DNA from: Lutraria lutraria
Taxonomy: Eukaryota; Mollusca; Bivalvia; Venerida; Mactridae
Direction of reading: 5' to 3'
Assembly: GCA_964023205.1 (NCBI GenBank)
Contig: OZ026840.1
Location: 11,828,603 to 11,892,602 of the forward strand
Length of the DNA stretch: 64,000 nucleotides
In this document: positions 11,582 to 23,381 of the stretch, piece after piece
How positions within the stretch are numbered: the first letter of the stretch is position 1
Layout of the letters: each line of letters opens with the position of its first letter
Notes under the pieces: model-generated
What the model was told of the DNA's origin: nothing
The model's database searches: none
The model's input: only the letters and a program-made list of their open reading frames with translations
Position numbers and translations under genes: made by a program

Positions 11582-11722
11582 AATTAATCTATCCTCTGCC
11601 ACAAGCGCACTTGGAAAGCTCTGGCTTTAGCTATTAATTTCACCTCTCTAGAGCAATAACCTACCAACAACAGCATACTTTTGCTACTCCCAAAGGGTTT
11701 TACTTTAGAGAGGTTGCACTGT
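11582..11722. mobile_element. MITE family 2 (cctctctagag ... gagaggttgcactgta), copy 1
   Basis: From 'attaatttcacctctctaga' to 'gagaggttgcactgta' this matches the copy at 61961-62126, including 'tgctactcccaaaggg'. The end 'gagaggttgcactgta' is roughly the inverted complement of 'acctctctagagc', so the ends form imperfect inverted repeats. It has no ORF. The left border is uncertain. Confidence 0.65.
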
Positions 11723-13651
11723 ATCTACATTGTATATCAATTCTGCACTAGGACTAGGACAACACTCTTTTGAGACATGTATTACCCTTGGCTTATAACT
11801 TTTTGGTGTATAACAAACTTACTTAAGTTGCAATTAGTGATATTATAGACGTCCATATTGTTATTCAAGTAACAGAAGAACACTAATATACATTGATGAT
11901 GGTTGGTTGTCTTATTAAAACAAAATTAGCTAAGGCAGTATGGTACTAAGAAGACAAACGAAAGTCACTTTAAGTATGTTATCTAAAGTCAACCTGCTAT
12001 GTACTGGCATTTTAAAGTGTGATAAAATGTTTGGAATGTTTACTTGTCTATGGATATTTGTAGCTTCCTAGACAAACTTAGAAGTATCACAATTTAGCAA
12101 ATTACAGGACAAATTCAATACCAACAACATCATGAGCGATATTACGTTTAGCATTTTGAACAGCATCACAATAGACTGTATGAACCATTCAAAAGCTAAA
12201 CCAGTTTTCGAGCATCAGAGTAAGACATTTGTTAATTTTTAGTGCATTTTTTTGTCAGGAGCGTTGTAATATGTGTATAGGTACATTATACTCGAACTAA
12301 TTAAGTAAAACAATGAAAATAGATTTGAAGGCTTCTGAATTAGAGTTTTGATTAATTGTTGGCTTTATTGGTCTGGAAATATTGCAGAACTACCACGAAG
12401 AGTTCTGTGGAGATTATTTGTGATTGCGTGAACGATCAACCTAAGCAAGACATTTGTGTGTGTGCAAAGCAAACAGACACGGATTCGATGATTAAACAAA
12501 TCAAAGTTAATTTAACTTGGTTTACGTAAATAATTAAGCCGACTTAACGACCAATCCAACGTTTGTACAAGACAAATGGATATTCAAAGGGACATAACAA
12601 CATATGGTAATGATAGGATTGCTTCTCTTTTCCTGTATCATGTAAATATTGATAAATAACCAAGCACTAAAGATGATTAATTAAGTTATTGGTCAGAAAT
12701 GGTTTAGAATCGTGGCAGTTTCGTGAAAACTCCTCAGATATTCATAGTACAATTACACTCATAAATACTGTGACAATCGTAATTTTGTATTTCATGAAAT
12801 TAAAGCTAATAATAGGATTACAAGAAAAAAAGCACAAGAGCATACAACCCGCATTATCCCATAAAATACAACCTTCATCCCAACCCATATTTTACCCAAC
12901 ACATAATTTACCATGCACAGAAATTTATGGACAAAACACTCTCATTCGGGTCGTTTGTCAATTACATGGGAGAATTAGCTTATAGAGCAAGGTTTAATGA
13001 GCCGGTCGCATGTTGTACCTAAGTCGTCATCCTTGTCAAGAACTGGTCTTGCTGTTGACATCAAATTAACGGTTAGGGACATTGTAAGAACATGTTAGTA
13101 TCAATATAGTAACACTTCGTGACACAAGGAAATTATACACCGAGGTTAATTACAACAGACACGAACTTATAAAGTGTTTATCTTTCTCCTCCTTACAATT
13201 AAAGCAAAGTCTAAAGCAGAATAAATTTCTTCAAAATAGATTCGGAGACTTTTTGGTTGCTCCAAACACGATACTGTCGATCTATTATTGAATTCCGTTT
13301 TAATCGGTTAAAGATGCAATAAACTTAATTTGTACTTTATTGTATCGTCACTATTCGATCCTATGTAATGTTTGTCGTCATGCAAACATTGTATTGTCTA
13401 GGCAGTTCCCAAATACTTTGATATTTACAATTAGCATTTGGCTTGGATTCTAATCTATGCTTCAAACAATTAAAAATGAATTAATAAAATGGTTTGACTG
13501 TATATTACGACAAAAACAACGCAAATAAATACACGCAATCAGAAATATATCTTCAATGAAAATGGAATTTCTTCGACGCAAGGTACCGTCACTGTAAGGT
13601 AAAACATCTGCCAGTGAAGCTTCAAGCATATGTGGTGGCAATCGTACATTC
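11723..13651. other. AT-rich sequence without a recognised gene
   Basis: No gene or RNA is recognised. A segment at about 12345-12420 faintly resembles 10445-10520 (both contain 'gttttgattaattg' and an 'atattgc' phrase), perhaps a very old repeat pair. The 98-codon ORF at 12689-12985 looks random in composition. Confidence 0.4.
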
Positions 13652-13837
13652 CCGTCACTGAGAAATACGCCTCGTACATAAGTGTAGGGTTACAACTTTT
13701 GGTTGTTTATTTTCCGGTCACAACTTTTTCAACGATAGTCTTTTTCAAGAATCATTCTCAAAGTTACAGACTTTCAAACGCGTAAATCGTTCGCGACTGA
13801 TAAAATGGTCATCAAGTTCTCATTGAAAAAGAAACAG
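13652..13837 (+). repeat. Anonymous dispersed repeat X, copy 1
   Basis: It shares 'aatacgcctcgtacataagt' and 'gtagggttac' with 63620-63762, in the same orientation. Further matches follow in order: 'ttttccggtca', 'cagactttc', 'aacg(c/t)gt(a/t)aatcg' and '(g)attgaaa(a/g)aga'. This copy has short insertions relative to the other. No terminal repeats or coding potential are seen. Confidence 0.75.
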
Positions 13838-14949
13838 GTTGTTTCCATCGTTGGATTCCCAGGGTCAGCCATGATAGAAAGTAGCCCGTGAACAACCACA
13901 ACAACAATATGGCGGTCTGCCTATTATGTCCATGACATTCTCTTCAGACAAACGCCAAGGAGTTCCGAATGACATGGTGGTTGTTTGACGCATGACAAAA
14001 CAGACTGCAGACATCCAAATGCTTCCTTATTTGTACAGTACAGACGTAATTCTTACGATAGTTAATCCTTTGTGGTTTTGACATTGTCTGTCTTATAGAT
14101 GATGTGTCAGCTATTATTTAACACGGAGATATCAGATACTTCGTCTTGAATTCATACCAATTTTAGTCTCAAGCGTAAATACTGATTCAATTGTTAAATT
14201 GTTTGTCAAGTTTAGTCAAGCAGGTCATATTTATTTACGACGTTATCAAACAGAATAAAAGTGAGAGAGAAAAAAGAAAGTGACACTTGAAAAAGACAAT
14301 TCTAATCAATTGAACAATATGTAACGGAATATTCATTGAGTCAAAAATTTACTGTAATTGTATTGCATTATTATTTTTTTATTGCAGAATTTTCTTAAGG
14401 AAAAAGACTTTCAGTTGTGTTTCGTAATTGTTAGATAGGGAGCTCTTTCTTCCAAGGAACATCTTTCTGTGACTTATCTATTGGTACAAAAAAAGTTATT
14501 TTTTTCTTTGATACACATATTTCTTGATATGTAATTGTAGTAAAGTAACTCAATAAAAGACATATATATGGCTTCATAAATCTTTATGAGACTTAATGTT
14601 TATTTTTGTAGATATGGCTATTCATTTCATAAACAATATATTAGCTAATATAGCCTTTTTTGAACTCAAAATGTTATCTATCGTTTTTTATTTGACACTC
14701 GTGTATTTGATATGATTGTTATAACTTAATAAAGTCTTGTAGACCTATGACAACCTACAATTCGTTAGAAAATTGATACACGAACCTGAATATATGGGTA
14801 AGGATGAACTGAGCTATGATAGCTCTATTCGAAGTAAAAGAAACCAAAAGTCATGAATTGTAAAGGAAAAAAGACAATGTTCTTGCGTTTGCCATATTTA
14901 TGTATTTCTGCTCACTATAAATGTTCTGTAAAGTCTTACTTAACAAACC
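13838..14949. other. AT-rich sequence without a recognised gene
   Basis: I see no feature that can be supported. Confidence 0.45.
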
Positions 14950-15190
14950 GTTTCCATTGCATTGCGAAATATTTTGTTTGAGGATTTTTGGAGGGCGAGT
15001 GTAAATCATGTTTTTATTGTACTTGGTATGTGGATCTTGATGCTAGCTGTTTCCATTGCTGTGGAATATTTGGTTTAAGGATTTTGGAGGGTGAGTGTAA
15101 ATCATGTTTTATTTTATTTGGTATGTGGATCTTGGTGCTAGCTGTTTCCATTGCTGTATGGATTCTATTGTTTGAGGGTTTTGTGTTCGA
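14950..15190 (+). repeat. Tandem duplication, ~97-bp unit, 2.4 copies
   Basis: Units begin with 'gtttccattgc' at 14950, 15049 and 15144 (spacings 99 and 95 bp) and run through 'gagtgtaaatcatgtttt' and 'ggtatgtggatctt' to 'tgctagct'. The third copy is partial. The duplication underlies the + strand ORF 14988-15308 (a duplicated EGECKSCF stretch and a hydrophobic C-terminal half). That ORF depends on a TTG start and a T-rich sequence, and I do not call it a gene. Confidence 0.85.
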
Positions 15191-16848
15191 CATGTTTGCG
15201 CGTACAAATGTATTTGCTTTTGTGTTTAATCTGTTCCTTGCTTTCAATGTTTTGAGTTTCCTGGTGTTTTCTATTATGATTTACTTGTTGGCTATGAAGT
15301 CTGTGTAGTACATTGGATTTAGCAAGTTGCATTTCCTATAAATCCGTTTCTTATACTTTGTATAAGTTTAGATGGGCCAGACCTGTAAGCCAAGTATTCT
15401 AAGATCTGTTGTGGAATAGCAACTGAAATGAATACGGTGTCTAATGAAAGATTATTTATCTTCAGCCCCTAATCTTTGCTCAGTCGTCTCATGTTTCGTT
15501 TGTCATTTGAGTGCTGCTACTTTATATCAATATAAATTGAATGTAACTAAGTGCTGCGCCATACACCTTTCGTTTATCTTAACTTTGCATTCTTGTCTGT
15601 TCTGGATGGGTTTGGGGTGGGCGGGCATTGGTAAGTTAGTATATTGGTTTAGTTTTTACATTTTGTATGTGTTTCCCTAGTGAAAACATTATTATCAATA
15701 TATCATTTCTATACGCAAACATTTACAGTGAAAACATAAAAAACATACAAAATTTAAACATGCGATGTTTTACAGCATGGTGGTGTATTGATTGCATGTC
15801 ACGTCGCAGACAGGAAAATAAAATAATCTCTAATTGGTTGGGAAAACAAGTATAATGTTTTCGATTTGATTTGCGCACAATTTCGAATCAGTAACACCAA
15901 AAGCAGATGTTTGCATAGAAGAATATAATTATGACACCAATCGCCTTGTTATGTTTGATGACGTATTCATGCTGGAATTATAACATAAACATAATTCATG
16001 TTGACTCAAAAAACTATACAGGTAGGCAGGCAAATTGTTAAAGTTATGAAAACCCAAACAGTTGAAGCAAAGATCCGCGAACAGTACTTTTAAAAGAATA
16101 ACCAGTTTTAAGTGCAGTTTTGAGTGATTGTCAATAATTTGAATTAGATATGTTCAATTCAAAAATTAAAATAATAGGAACATAGAAAATAACTTACACA
16201 TTTTTTAAAACTGAGTGAAGGTTAAAATAAGAACAAAAAGATTATATACGAATAATTGTGTGTTATACGAGCTTCTTTAAATATATATTGTTACAAGCGG
16301 AAATCTCTCGTGCGGAGTTCTACTCGTGCCATATAATCATTTTACATATTTACTGAGAGTAGCATTATATCCTTATTTAAAATGTACAACCAATTTTTAA
16401 AGCAAACTAAATTACTGGAGTACAGTCAATATCGTCAATCTTTAAATAGTCATTCCTTTAATTATTTTTCCCTAAATTAGTATTTTCATTTTACTTTTTC
16501 AATTAGATTTATCGATGAATGACTGTAAGCTTAATTCACGGCAATGTAAAGTGAAAACAGTTCGTTCTCCATTTGTTCCTGATAATGTTTTTGAAATCAG
16601 TAATTTAAAAGAAACAAGCAAACATAGCATTAATTCAGTACTGCATTATAACTTAGCTTAGGGGAATGTGAATGGCCTTGTTATATGAATATATGGTATT
16701 CGACATGCTGAAATATGTACAGTAATACTAGAAATTAGTGTATGAATATAAATATAATATAACATATACTCGTAGATACCAGGTTGTACATTTAAGGAGT
16801 TAGATACAGTGAGAACATTGGAATACGTATGGTGAATAGGTATAGTAT
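15191..16848. other. AT-rich sequence without a recognised gene
   Basis: T-rich ORFs at 15444-15680 and 15667-15855 encode hydrophobic, low-complexity peptides and look like chance. Nothing else is recognised. Confidence 0.4.
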
Positions 16849-17205
16849 TTAGTCAGGTGGGTTTATTGTATGCTCGAGAATTTTACGAATAACTTTACCC
16901 AAATTTATAATATTTTTCTTCTTTTTTGTGTTCATAATATTTTGGAAAGTGTAGATATTTGGATTGAAACTAAGTTTAGGATGCAAACTATTTTTCCATT
17001 CTTCTATGAAGTAACAGCACTTAAATAAATAATGAAATTCATCACCAATTTCATTTCTACGGCACAAATTGCATTTTCTCGTAGAAAATTCTTGTTTAAA
17101 CCAATAACCCTTTTCAACAGGCAAGTGATTATTACACATTCTAAAGTTTATAAGTGATCTCAACAATTTACCATCAAAAACATCTAAATACTTTTCAAAA
17201 CATGT
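16849..17205 (-). pseudogene. LINE ORF2 C-terminal fragment (zinc-knuckle-like end), family 2
   Basis: The minus-strand reading frame is open from about 17205 to the stop at 16849, giving ~118 residues. It reads through FEKYLDVFDGK to LLRSLINFRMCNNHLPVEKG and a Cys/His cluster (CNLC, about 12 residues, then HYLFKCC). This 'NFRMCNNHLPVE...C..C...DEFHYLF.C' layout is the C-terminal zinc-binding tail of non-LTR retrotransposon polyproteins. The element at 23050-23334 has the equivalent CRFC...DEYHFIMEC tail but differs enough to be a different lineage. No reverse transcriptase domain is found upstream on this strand, so this is a severely 5'-truncated copy. Confidence 0.75.
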
Positions 17206-17580
17206 TATTTTTTATAAATTCGGTAATTAAAACGCTTGTTCGAATCAGTGACGTCTGATTCCCATTTTTATAAAAAAAACTGCATTGAGAGGACATTTTC
17301 AATAGTTGTTTGCAACGTTTTTTTGCATAAAAATATACTATCAATTAGTGATTGAAACGATATTTTATCTCATAATAAATGTAATATTTTATTTATAGTA
17401 CATGACTGTATACATTTCTTTTTTAAGAAGATAATTTCATGTCTCGTCTCAGAAATTCTTGAACCATGAAAAAGCACTAAACGTTATTAAAAACAATCTT
17501 GAATTCATATATTATGTGGCAAAATAAATTGTAACTTTTGCTGTGTTTGGGTCCACGCTAACAACTTCATTCTTATTACG
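17206..17580. other. AT-rich sequence without a recognised gene
   Basis: AT-rich with several A and T runs. No feature is supported. Confidence 0.45.
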
Positions 17581-17762
17581 TACAGTCAAACATGTATACA
17601 AACAGGTCACCTTTTGGAAAGACACTTTGTGTCCTTTATTGACAAGTGGCACTTATTCGGAAGTAATTTTGTTATATATAATCAATGGCGTTTTTTAAAG
17701 AGTGGCCTTTCATCACTTGGAGGCCTTTATTCAAAGGTGACCGTCTACACAGGTTTGACTGC
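17581..17762. mobile_element. MITE family 1 (CAGTCAAACC termini), copy B
   Basis: About 182 bp, from 'tacagtcaaacatgt' to 'acacaggtttgactgca'. The ends are inverted repeats of each other and of copy A at 7003. Internal matches to the family include 'ggaaagacac', 'tcctttatt' and 'ggaggcctttattcaaagg'. The + strand ORF 17614-17829 runs through it and is not a gene. Confidence 0.8.
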
Positions 17763-18959
17763 AAATTATGTCTACTATCTTGGGAAAATCCCTTCGTTAT
17801 TTAACCTCGTCAAGGAACGAAACCTCTAAGCAGCTGGCTTAAGTTTTACCAACCAATTGTAGACATAATCCCAGTTGCCCTTAGGATTGCAATTATCATC
17901 TATATAAATCATTTACATTCAGTCTGCGGCTATTCCCATAAGGAAAAGTCACGATAATTGGTTTCGATGTAAATTGACGAAAAATTATGGAATTAACACA
18001 TAGTAATGTCTTAAGATTCCGTGAAATTTCCAAAGGCTTCTATTAGATATAATAAATGTTTTAGATTTACATTTATGCTTCAACCATTTTAAGGTGTATT
18101 ATGCAGTAAGTAAATAAAATTGAGACCGAAAACAGCCCTTGTATCAAGAGAATAATATATGACTGATTTATAAACTTAACATTTGTAAAATCCCTCAACC
18201 AAGAACAAAGTTGTATCAAGGTATGTTAAAAGAACACAAATAGGAAGGGCTTGTTAATAAAACAAGGGCCTCCGAACAATCCTCGTTGCTGATGAACGCA
18301 GAGAAGAACGCAACACTGTGTGCACAATGTGTGGAGTAACTAAGTGGTGCTAAGTTCCTGAACTATATTCTAACTAATCCAAACCTACCATTCAACAAGG
18401 AACCAGCACATTCTTCACATTTGGAGAATACTAGTAATCAACAATTTTATCAAATTTAGCGACAGGAATGTAAGTAAAAGAACAAGTGAACATGTTTCTA
18501 GTATAAAAAAGGTTGCAAAACTATTATCGTTTTGTGAACTAATTAGACAAAAATGTGCATATATTCGAATATAATTAGATATTCAGAGGAATGCTTTTTA
18601 CACAGGCGACAAATACAGACTTTCAAATCAACGTTTACACCCACTTCTTGTTTTATAGAAATAGTTTTTATATAGCAATTTGAGTCGTAGCCACGTTAAG
18701 ACACGCCGAGGCAGTTACCTCAGTTAAAATTTGCAGAGCAATAAAAAATAATGTGTTCAATTAATTCCATCTTTAATACAAACATTCATTCGATTGTGTT
18801 TTGATGAATAGAACGCATTAAAATGTGTATAACCCTTGTTTTAAACTCTGAGCATCAGGTCCATCGATCCTATCGCATGTTGTAGATTTGAGCAAAATAT
18901 GTTCATAATGGTGTATAGTAAAAATATAACTTTGTTGTTACAAAACTGCCATACGTTCA
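17763..18959. other. AT-rich sequence without a recognised gene
   Basis: Nothing that can be supported; no element ends and no coding signal. Confidence 0.45.
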
Positions 18960-18974
18960 TGATTCCGATATTTT

Positions 18975-19090
18975 TTTACCTCCAAAAACGCGCCAAAAAA
19001 ACGTTCTGGATACAAAATTCCGGGGTCGGGGTCTACCCTTTGGACCCCATAGCGTGACCCTGCGCCTCCTTAGAGTGCCTCGCCTTCGAA
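18975..19090. repeat. GC-rich patch, probable old repeat fragment
   Basis: An abrupt GC-rich island in AT-rich surroundings, with 'ggggtcggggtctaccc' and 'tttggacccca' (a loose inverted repeat). It ends near 'ctgggtacgccactg', a phrase that reads like a transposon end. No second copy occurs in the window, so identity is uncertain. Confidence 0.3.
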
Positions 19091-19937
19091 TTGTTACTGG
19101 GTACGCCACTGACAATAGATATTCGCATTTTAAGTACCATGTTAACTATAAAGCTTAAAGTGTACTATTGTTCTTATAAACATTATGGTTCAATGGGATT
19201 GTTACCAAATATTGGCCGCTTAACATCTAACAAACTAGTAATTAACTCATGCTATAGATACCTAGTGGAAGTATTGTTCTCATACCTGACACTTCAGTTG
19301 TCAGTTCTAACCAAGTTCACTGAGTTGTTTGATGTAAACCCACCATTCTAATGACATGTAGCACTGAAAAAATCTTTCCTTACAGCATTATGGGATTTTA
19401 ATTTTCTTTGAAATCATGCGTTATTTCCTACCTAATGCTTTACTTGTTAATTTCAGTATAAGTCACAAACAGACTTAAGGACACGAAATATATTCTCTTT
19501 TGATAAAAGCTTTGTAAATGGTGTATTTCTAGAGACTGTAGAAATTCGCCTACAATTTATGAAATATATTGATACGCAAAATGACAACCAAGTATTATTG
19601 AGTATAAGTTATCGCAACATGTCAAAGATTTTGTCAGATTTAGTACCGCGATTGGGTCCATAAATTTAGACGTAAAACGATATCTAGATCAATTTCTACA
19701 GAAATAAACCAAATTATAAATGCATTGTGTTTCGGTTGTACTGATTTTCGCACCATCATGCTGAATTCTCAGATATATAGTGAGGAAGAAATAGTTCGAT
19801 ACAAATTTTGAAATGAAGATAAAGCAGGTTATTTGTGTCGTGGTGATGGAGACTGGAGAAAGCAGGATATATATTCAACAAAGTACTGAAAGTACTCTTG
19901 GAAACGGAAACTTACACTTACACTACAATATTATATA
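19091..19937. other. AT-rich sequence without a recognised gene
   Basis: No feature is supported. An 86-codon ORF at 19091-19351 has no recognisable motif. Confidence 0.4.
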
Positions 19938-20070
19938 TGGAACCGGAACTAGTTTAACAATTGTTGGCGGATGTGGAAAAACGTAGTACTTTGGTCGTCA
20001 TCAAAATTCATGCGCGCCGACGAGTGACGGCTTTAGAAAGCTGAAATTCTGTTTCCAATACAATGTGAAC
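19938..20070 (+). repeat. Anonymous dispersed repeat Y, copy 1
   Basis: It shares 'catcaaaattcatgcgcgcc' and 'cgagtgacgg' with 57437-57580 (same strand) and with 39850-39953 (opposite strand). Upstream, 'ggaac...agt.taacaatt' also matches 57437 onward, and downstream 'gaaagctgaa' matches. No ORF and no terminal repeats are seen. Confidence 0.8.
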
Positions 20071-22044
20071 CCCGATTATATACATGCATACATAAACAGC
20101 TTAAAAGTTGACAAAATACGGGCTGAATAATTTAGACCAGAAACTATACCCCTTATCTTGTCAAGTGATATCATTTAATGCGGTATGATTATTCATAACT
20201 TTGATTCTGACCACAAATAAACATGCAGGCTTTTACGAAAATGAGAAGAGTTACATTTTCGGTCGGCTCTTAGGTTTCCCTCCTTTGTGACATTATTGTC
20301 CATTATAAGTGAAATATTTCATTTAAGGAGCTAGATAAATTAGCCAAGTATTACCGCTGAAAAAAGTATAATTATGTTCTTTATTTAACGAAGGAAACAT
20401 GTATAGACATATTTAGATGCACACTAGATGAACTTCGATGTATAAATTATTAGAGAAATTCGCTGTGTTTATTATCGGTGTGTTGTAATAATCATTTAAT
20501 CGTGTTATAAGATACGGAACACGGTATTTATACGTTTCGATGTATTTATTTTAGCAACATGTCGCAAATAAACAAAACATTATAAACATATTCACACAGA
20601 CTAATTCTATAATCGCGAGCGTGGACACTGACTTGTTTACGCAATTGTCGTTAATTAAATATCGATTTCGGAGCTCAATACAAAAAATGTCCGATCAGGT
20701 GAGAAATGATGACTTAATTGGTTCGACATAGACGGTCACTTTATGGTTCGATATAGATGGTCACTTTGCAGTTGAAAATCTATGTTTGGGACCGTTATAC
20801 CAGATTTTTACGACAACGTACCCTCAGACAACGGAGTATATTATTTTTGGAGACTTTATTTAAATATTTTATATGCATTCCAGCAGATATTGCAACGTCT
20901 GATACATCGAGGTGATAGTTTCCCCTGATTTTAATTTTAGGGTGGAAACAGGGACTACATATAGAGTACCTCGTGAACTGTAGAACCATATGACCAGATT
21001 CATGAGATTCATGAAACATCAACGGCTTGTATTTTTGATGGAGTAGATGATCACTTTAGTTTCGGGATCAGTTAATAACAAATTCGTTTGATCTGAAACT
21101 TCGCACATCCTGATAAAAAATGCTACATAGGCCACATTCTAGTATTGAATTGCCGGATGCGATTTTGCGCCGTACAGACATTTAACTTGTGAATTACTGT
21201 ATAACTAAATAACGACTTTCTTATCATGCATTTTCGCCCTGTATGAGCATTCTACATCATTTATTGCATTCAGCCAACCTAATCGTACTGGTATTCCTTT
21301 TTATTCTGTTTCAACTGCTAATTTACTTAATGAGATTTGAGCTCGGTGACCGATCTCAAGTTTGGTAACATCGGGAACATGTCTGAAATGCCCCTTTCCT
21401 GGAAGCTACTCTAGACAATTAATAGACAACCACATTATGTATATGCAACCATTATCATCATAAGACAGGCTACCTGTAATACTAAACTTCGTCGTTAAAA
21501 GACAAGGGACATTTTTAGTTGAGGGCGTGTAGCAATGTCATTCAAATACCATATGTCGAGGATAATTCAGACTTATTTAAATGTACATTATTATACGGTT
21601 CAGCGAGATATGCCAAGGTGTCTTGGTTTCTGTTTTGGTCGACATAGTTCTTATAAGTTCCGTTTGTGACGTTTTCTTGTAAAAACTGGTACAAAATCAT
21701 ACCATGTCAGTGTTTATGAGTATTTTTTGTTTGTTGTAAAACCTTCGCTATGTAGTTCATACAGTATACACTGAGATGCATTTCTTAATGTCTACCTGAT
21801 AACTCGATTCTTGTAGGAACTGAATTAATTCTTATGTTTTACTACACTCAAAATCGATCGACACTAATAATTGTTGGATTGAATAAATAATAAAAGTCTA
21901 CCTGACTTAAGTGTGTTCCAATGCTATAAAATACAAAATGGTCGTTCAGTGATTCTTTACTGCTTTATATGGGCAGAAGCCCTAGCAATTGTTTTTTTCA
22001 TTTTCCCCTAAACTGGCCAGAATTTTCCCCTGATAAGAAGTGTT
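20071..22044. other. AT-rich sequence with one short tandem duplication
   Basis: At 20720-20769 a 25-bp unit starting 'ggttcgacatagacggtcac' is present twice with three mismatches. No gene is recognised in the rest. Confidence 0.5.
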
Positions 22045-22068
22045 TTCCGCATGATCACGCATGCGGAA
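22045..22068. other. Perfect 9-bp hairpin
   Basis: TTCCGCATG and CATGCGGAA separated by six bases (atcacg). It is GC-rich compared with its surroundings. It could be a terminator-like structure or a transposon end; the function is unknown. Confidence 0.6.
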
Positions 22069-22229
22069 CATTTCTGTAACTTGATCGGTTTTATCTGCAA
22101 AGTAGTTTCCCCCATGAAAACGTCTTATCGATCACTCTGATAACGTTTATCGATAAACTAATTTACTATAGATTTATATAGGAGCATTTAACACTAATAA
22201 CTTGTTTATAACATTAAATGAGAAAATTG

Positions 22230-22540
22230 TATAACCTCGTGAAGTAATATTCATTCTTTGCACTTTATTTCAATATAATTTTTATTAATGTGGTACGTGA
22301 ACTTATTGCTTCCATTTTCGTTTGAAGTTGGTGACTACCATTCATACATAATTCTATATGAAAACTGTCAAAATACTCTTAAACCTCCTTTTTCACAGGC
22401 TATAAAGTTATTTTAATAAAATGACATTTTTATATAACCTCGTGAAGTATTCTGTGGTGTCTAAACATTATTTTTTTTAAGAACTTGATTTGAAAATGTG
22501 GAAATTGCTTCCAATTTAGTTTGAAAATGGAGAAATTCGC
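22230..22540 (+). repeat. Diverged direct repeat, ~200-bp spacing
   Basis: 'tataacctcgtgaagta' occurs at 22230 and 22433, followed in both places by 'attgcttcca(t/a)ttt' (22305 and 22504) and 'gtttgaa'. The spacings are 203 and 199 bp. This is an old local duplication next to the LINE. Confidence 0.7.
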
Positions 22541-23049
22541 GTTCAAGCGCGCGTTTCCGTATTCATATTCTAGTAAGTTTATTTTGAAATTCAAGTCCAT
22601 TAAGCCTTGAGGACAACATATTTACAGATATATACAGAACATATTAATAAAAGAAATGTAACGGAGAAGATACATTATAACATAATGTAAAAACTGATAT
22701 TCGATAACATCTCCAAAATTTGACAAAGCATATCATAAAATACAATAAGCATATGAAACACTGTATAAATCATACAAAAATGAAGGGTAATGATAATTTT
22801 GCGACATCATAATCAACATCACAACGAAAGGATAATACTAGTATATGTTTACATTTGCATAGTAAGTGTTATTATATAAGTTGGTTATTATAGATTAGAA
22901 ATGAATTCCCTGAACTATAGATGAATACATGTAGTTAAAACGATACTGCATTGTTATTAAACATAGACAAATTATCGACAACAAATAGTCAGTATATATT
23001 ATATTTACGTAAAAGAATAGAAAAAATGCTAAAACAAAAGTAATCTGTA

Positions 23050-23381
23050 TCAATTATTTTTTAATATAAAGCCTTTATAGCTATAACACGCTAATTTTTT
23101 AAAGATATTTTCATTTTCACAACATATTAATTCTAAAAATGTTTGCATGCACGGTCTTTTCCAAAAGTATGAGTCAATATATTGTTTCCTTAAATTGTTT
23201 AAAACAGTGCATTCCATAATAAAATGATATTCATCATCTAGTTTGTTACAAAATCGACATTTTCTTTCATCAAATGGATTTTTTGCGGGTTTATGCCATC
23301 TGCCAGTCTCTACCAAAAGATGATGAGACGACATTCTTAATTTACTTAATGCAACTCTGTGGTTTTGGTTTGTTATAATGA
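23050..23381 (-). pseudogene. LINE ORF2 C-terminal zinc-knuckle-like part, shifted frame
   Basis: The continuation of the LINE polyprotein in a different frame from 23382-24717. HRVALSKLRMSSHHLLVE, then TGRWHKP, leads into CRFCNKLDDEYHFIMEC, a CxxC...H...C zinc-binding layout typical of the C-terminus of these retrotransposon proteins. The join lies around 23370-23385, where the upstream frame hits TAG and this frame opens with no spacer, so an insertion or deletion there is the simplest explanation. The ORF stops at 23050. Confidence 0.85.
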
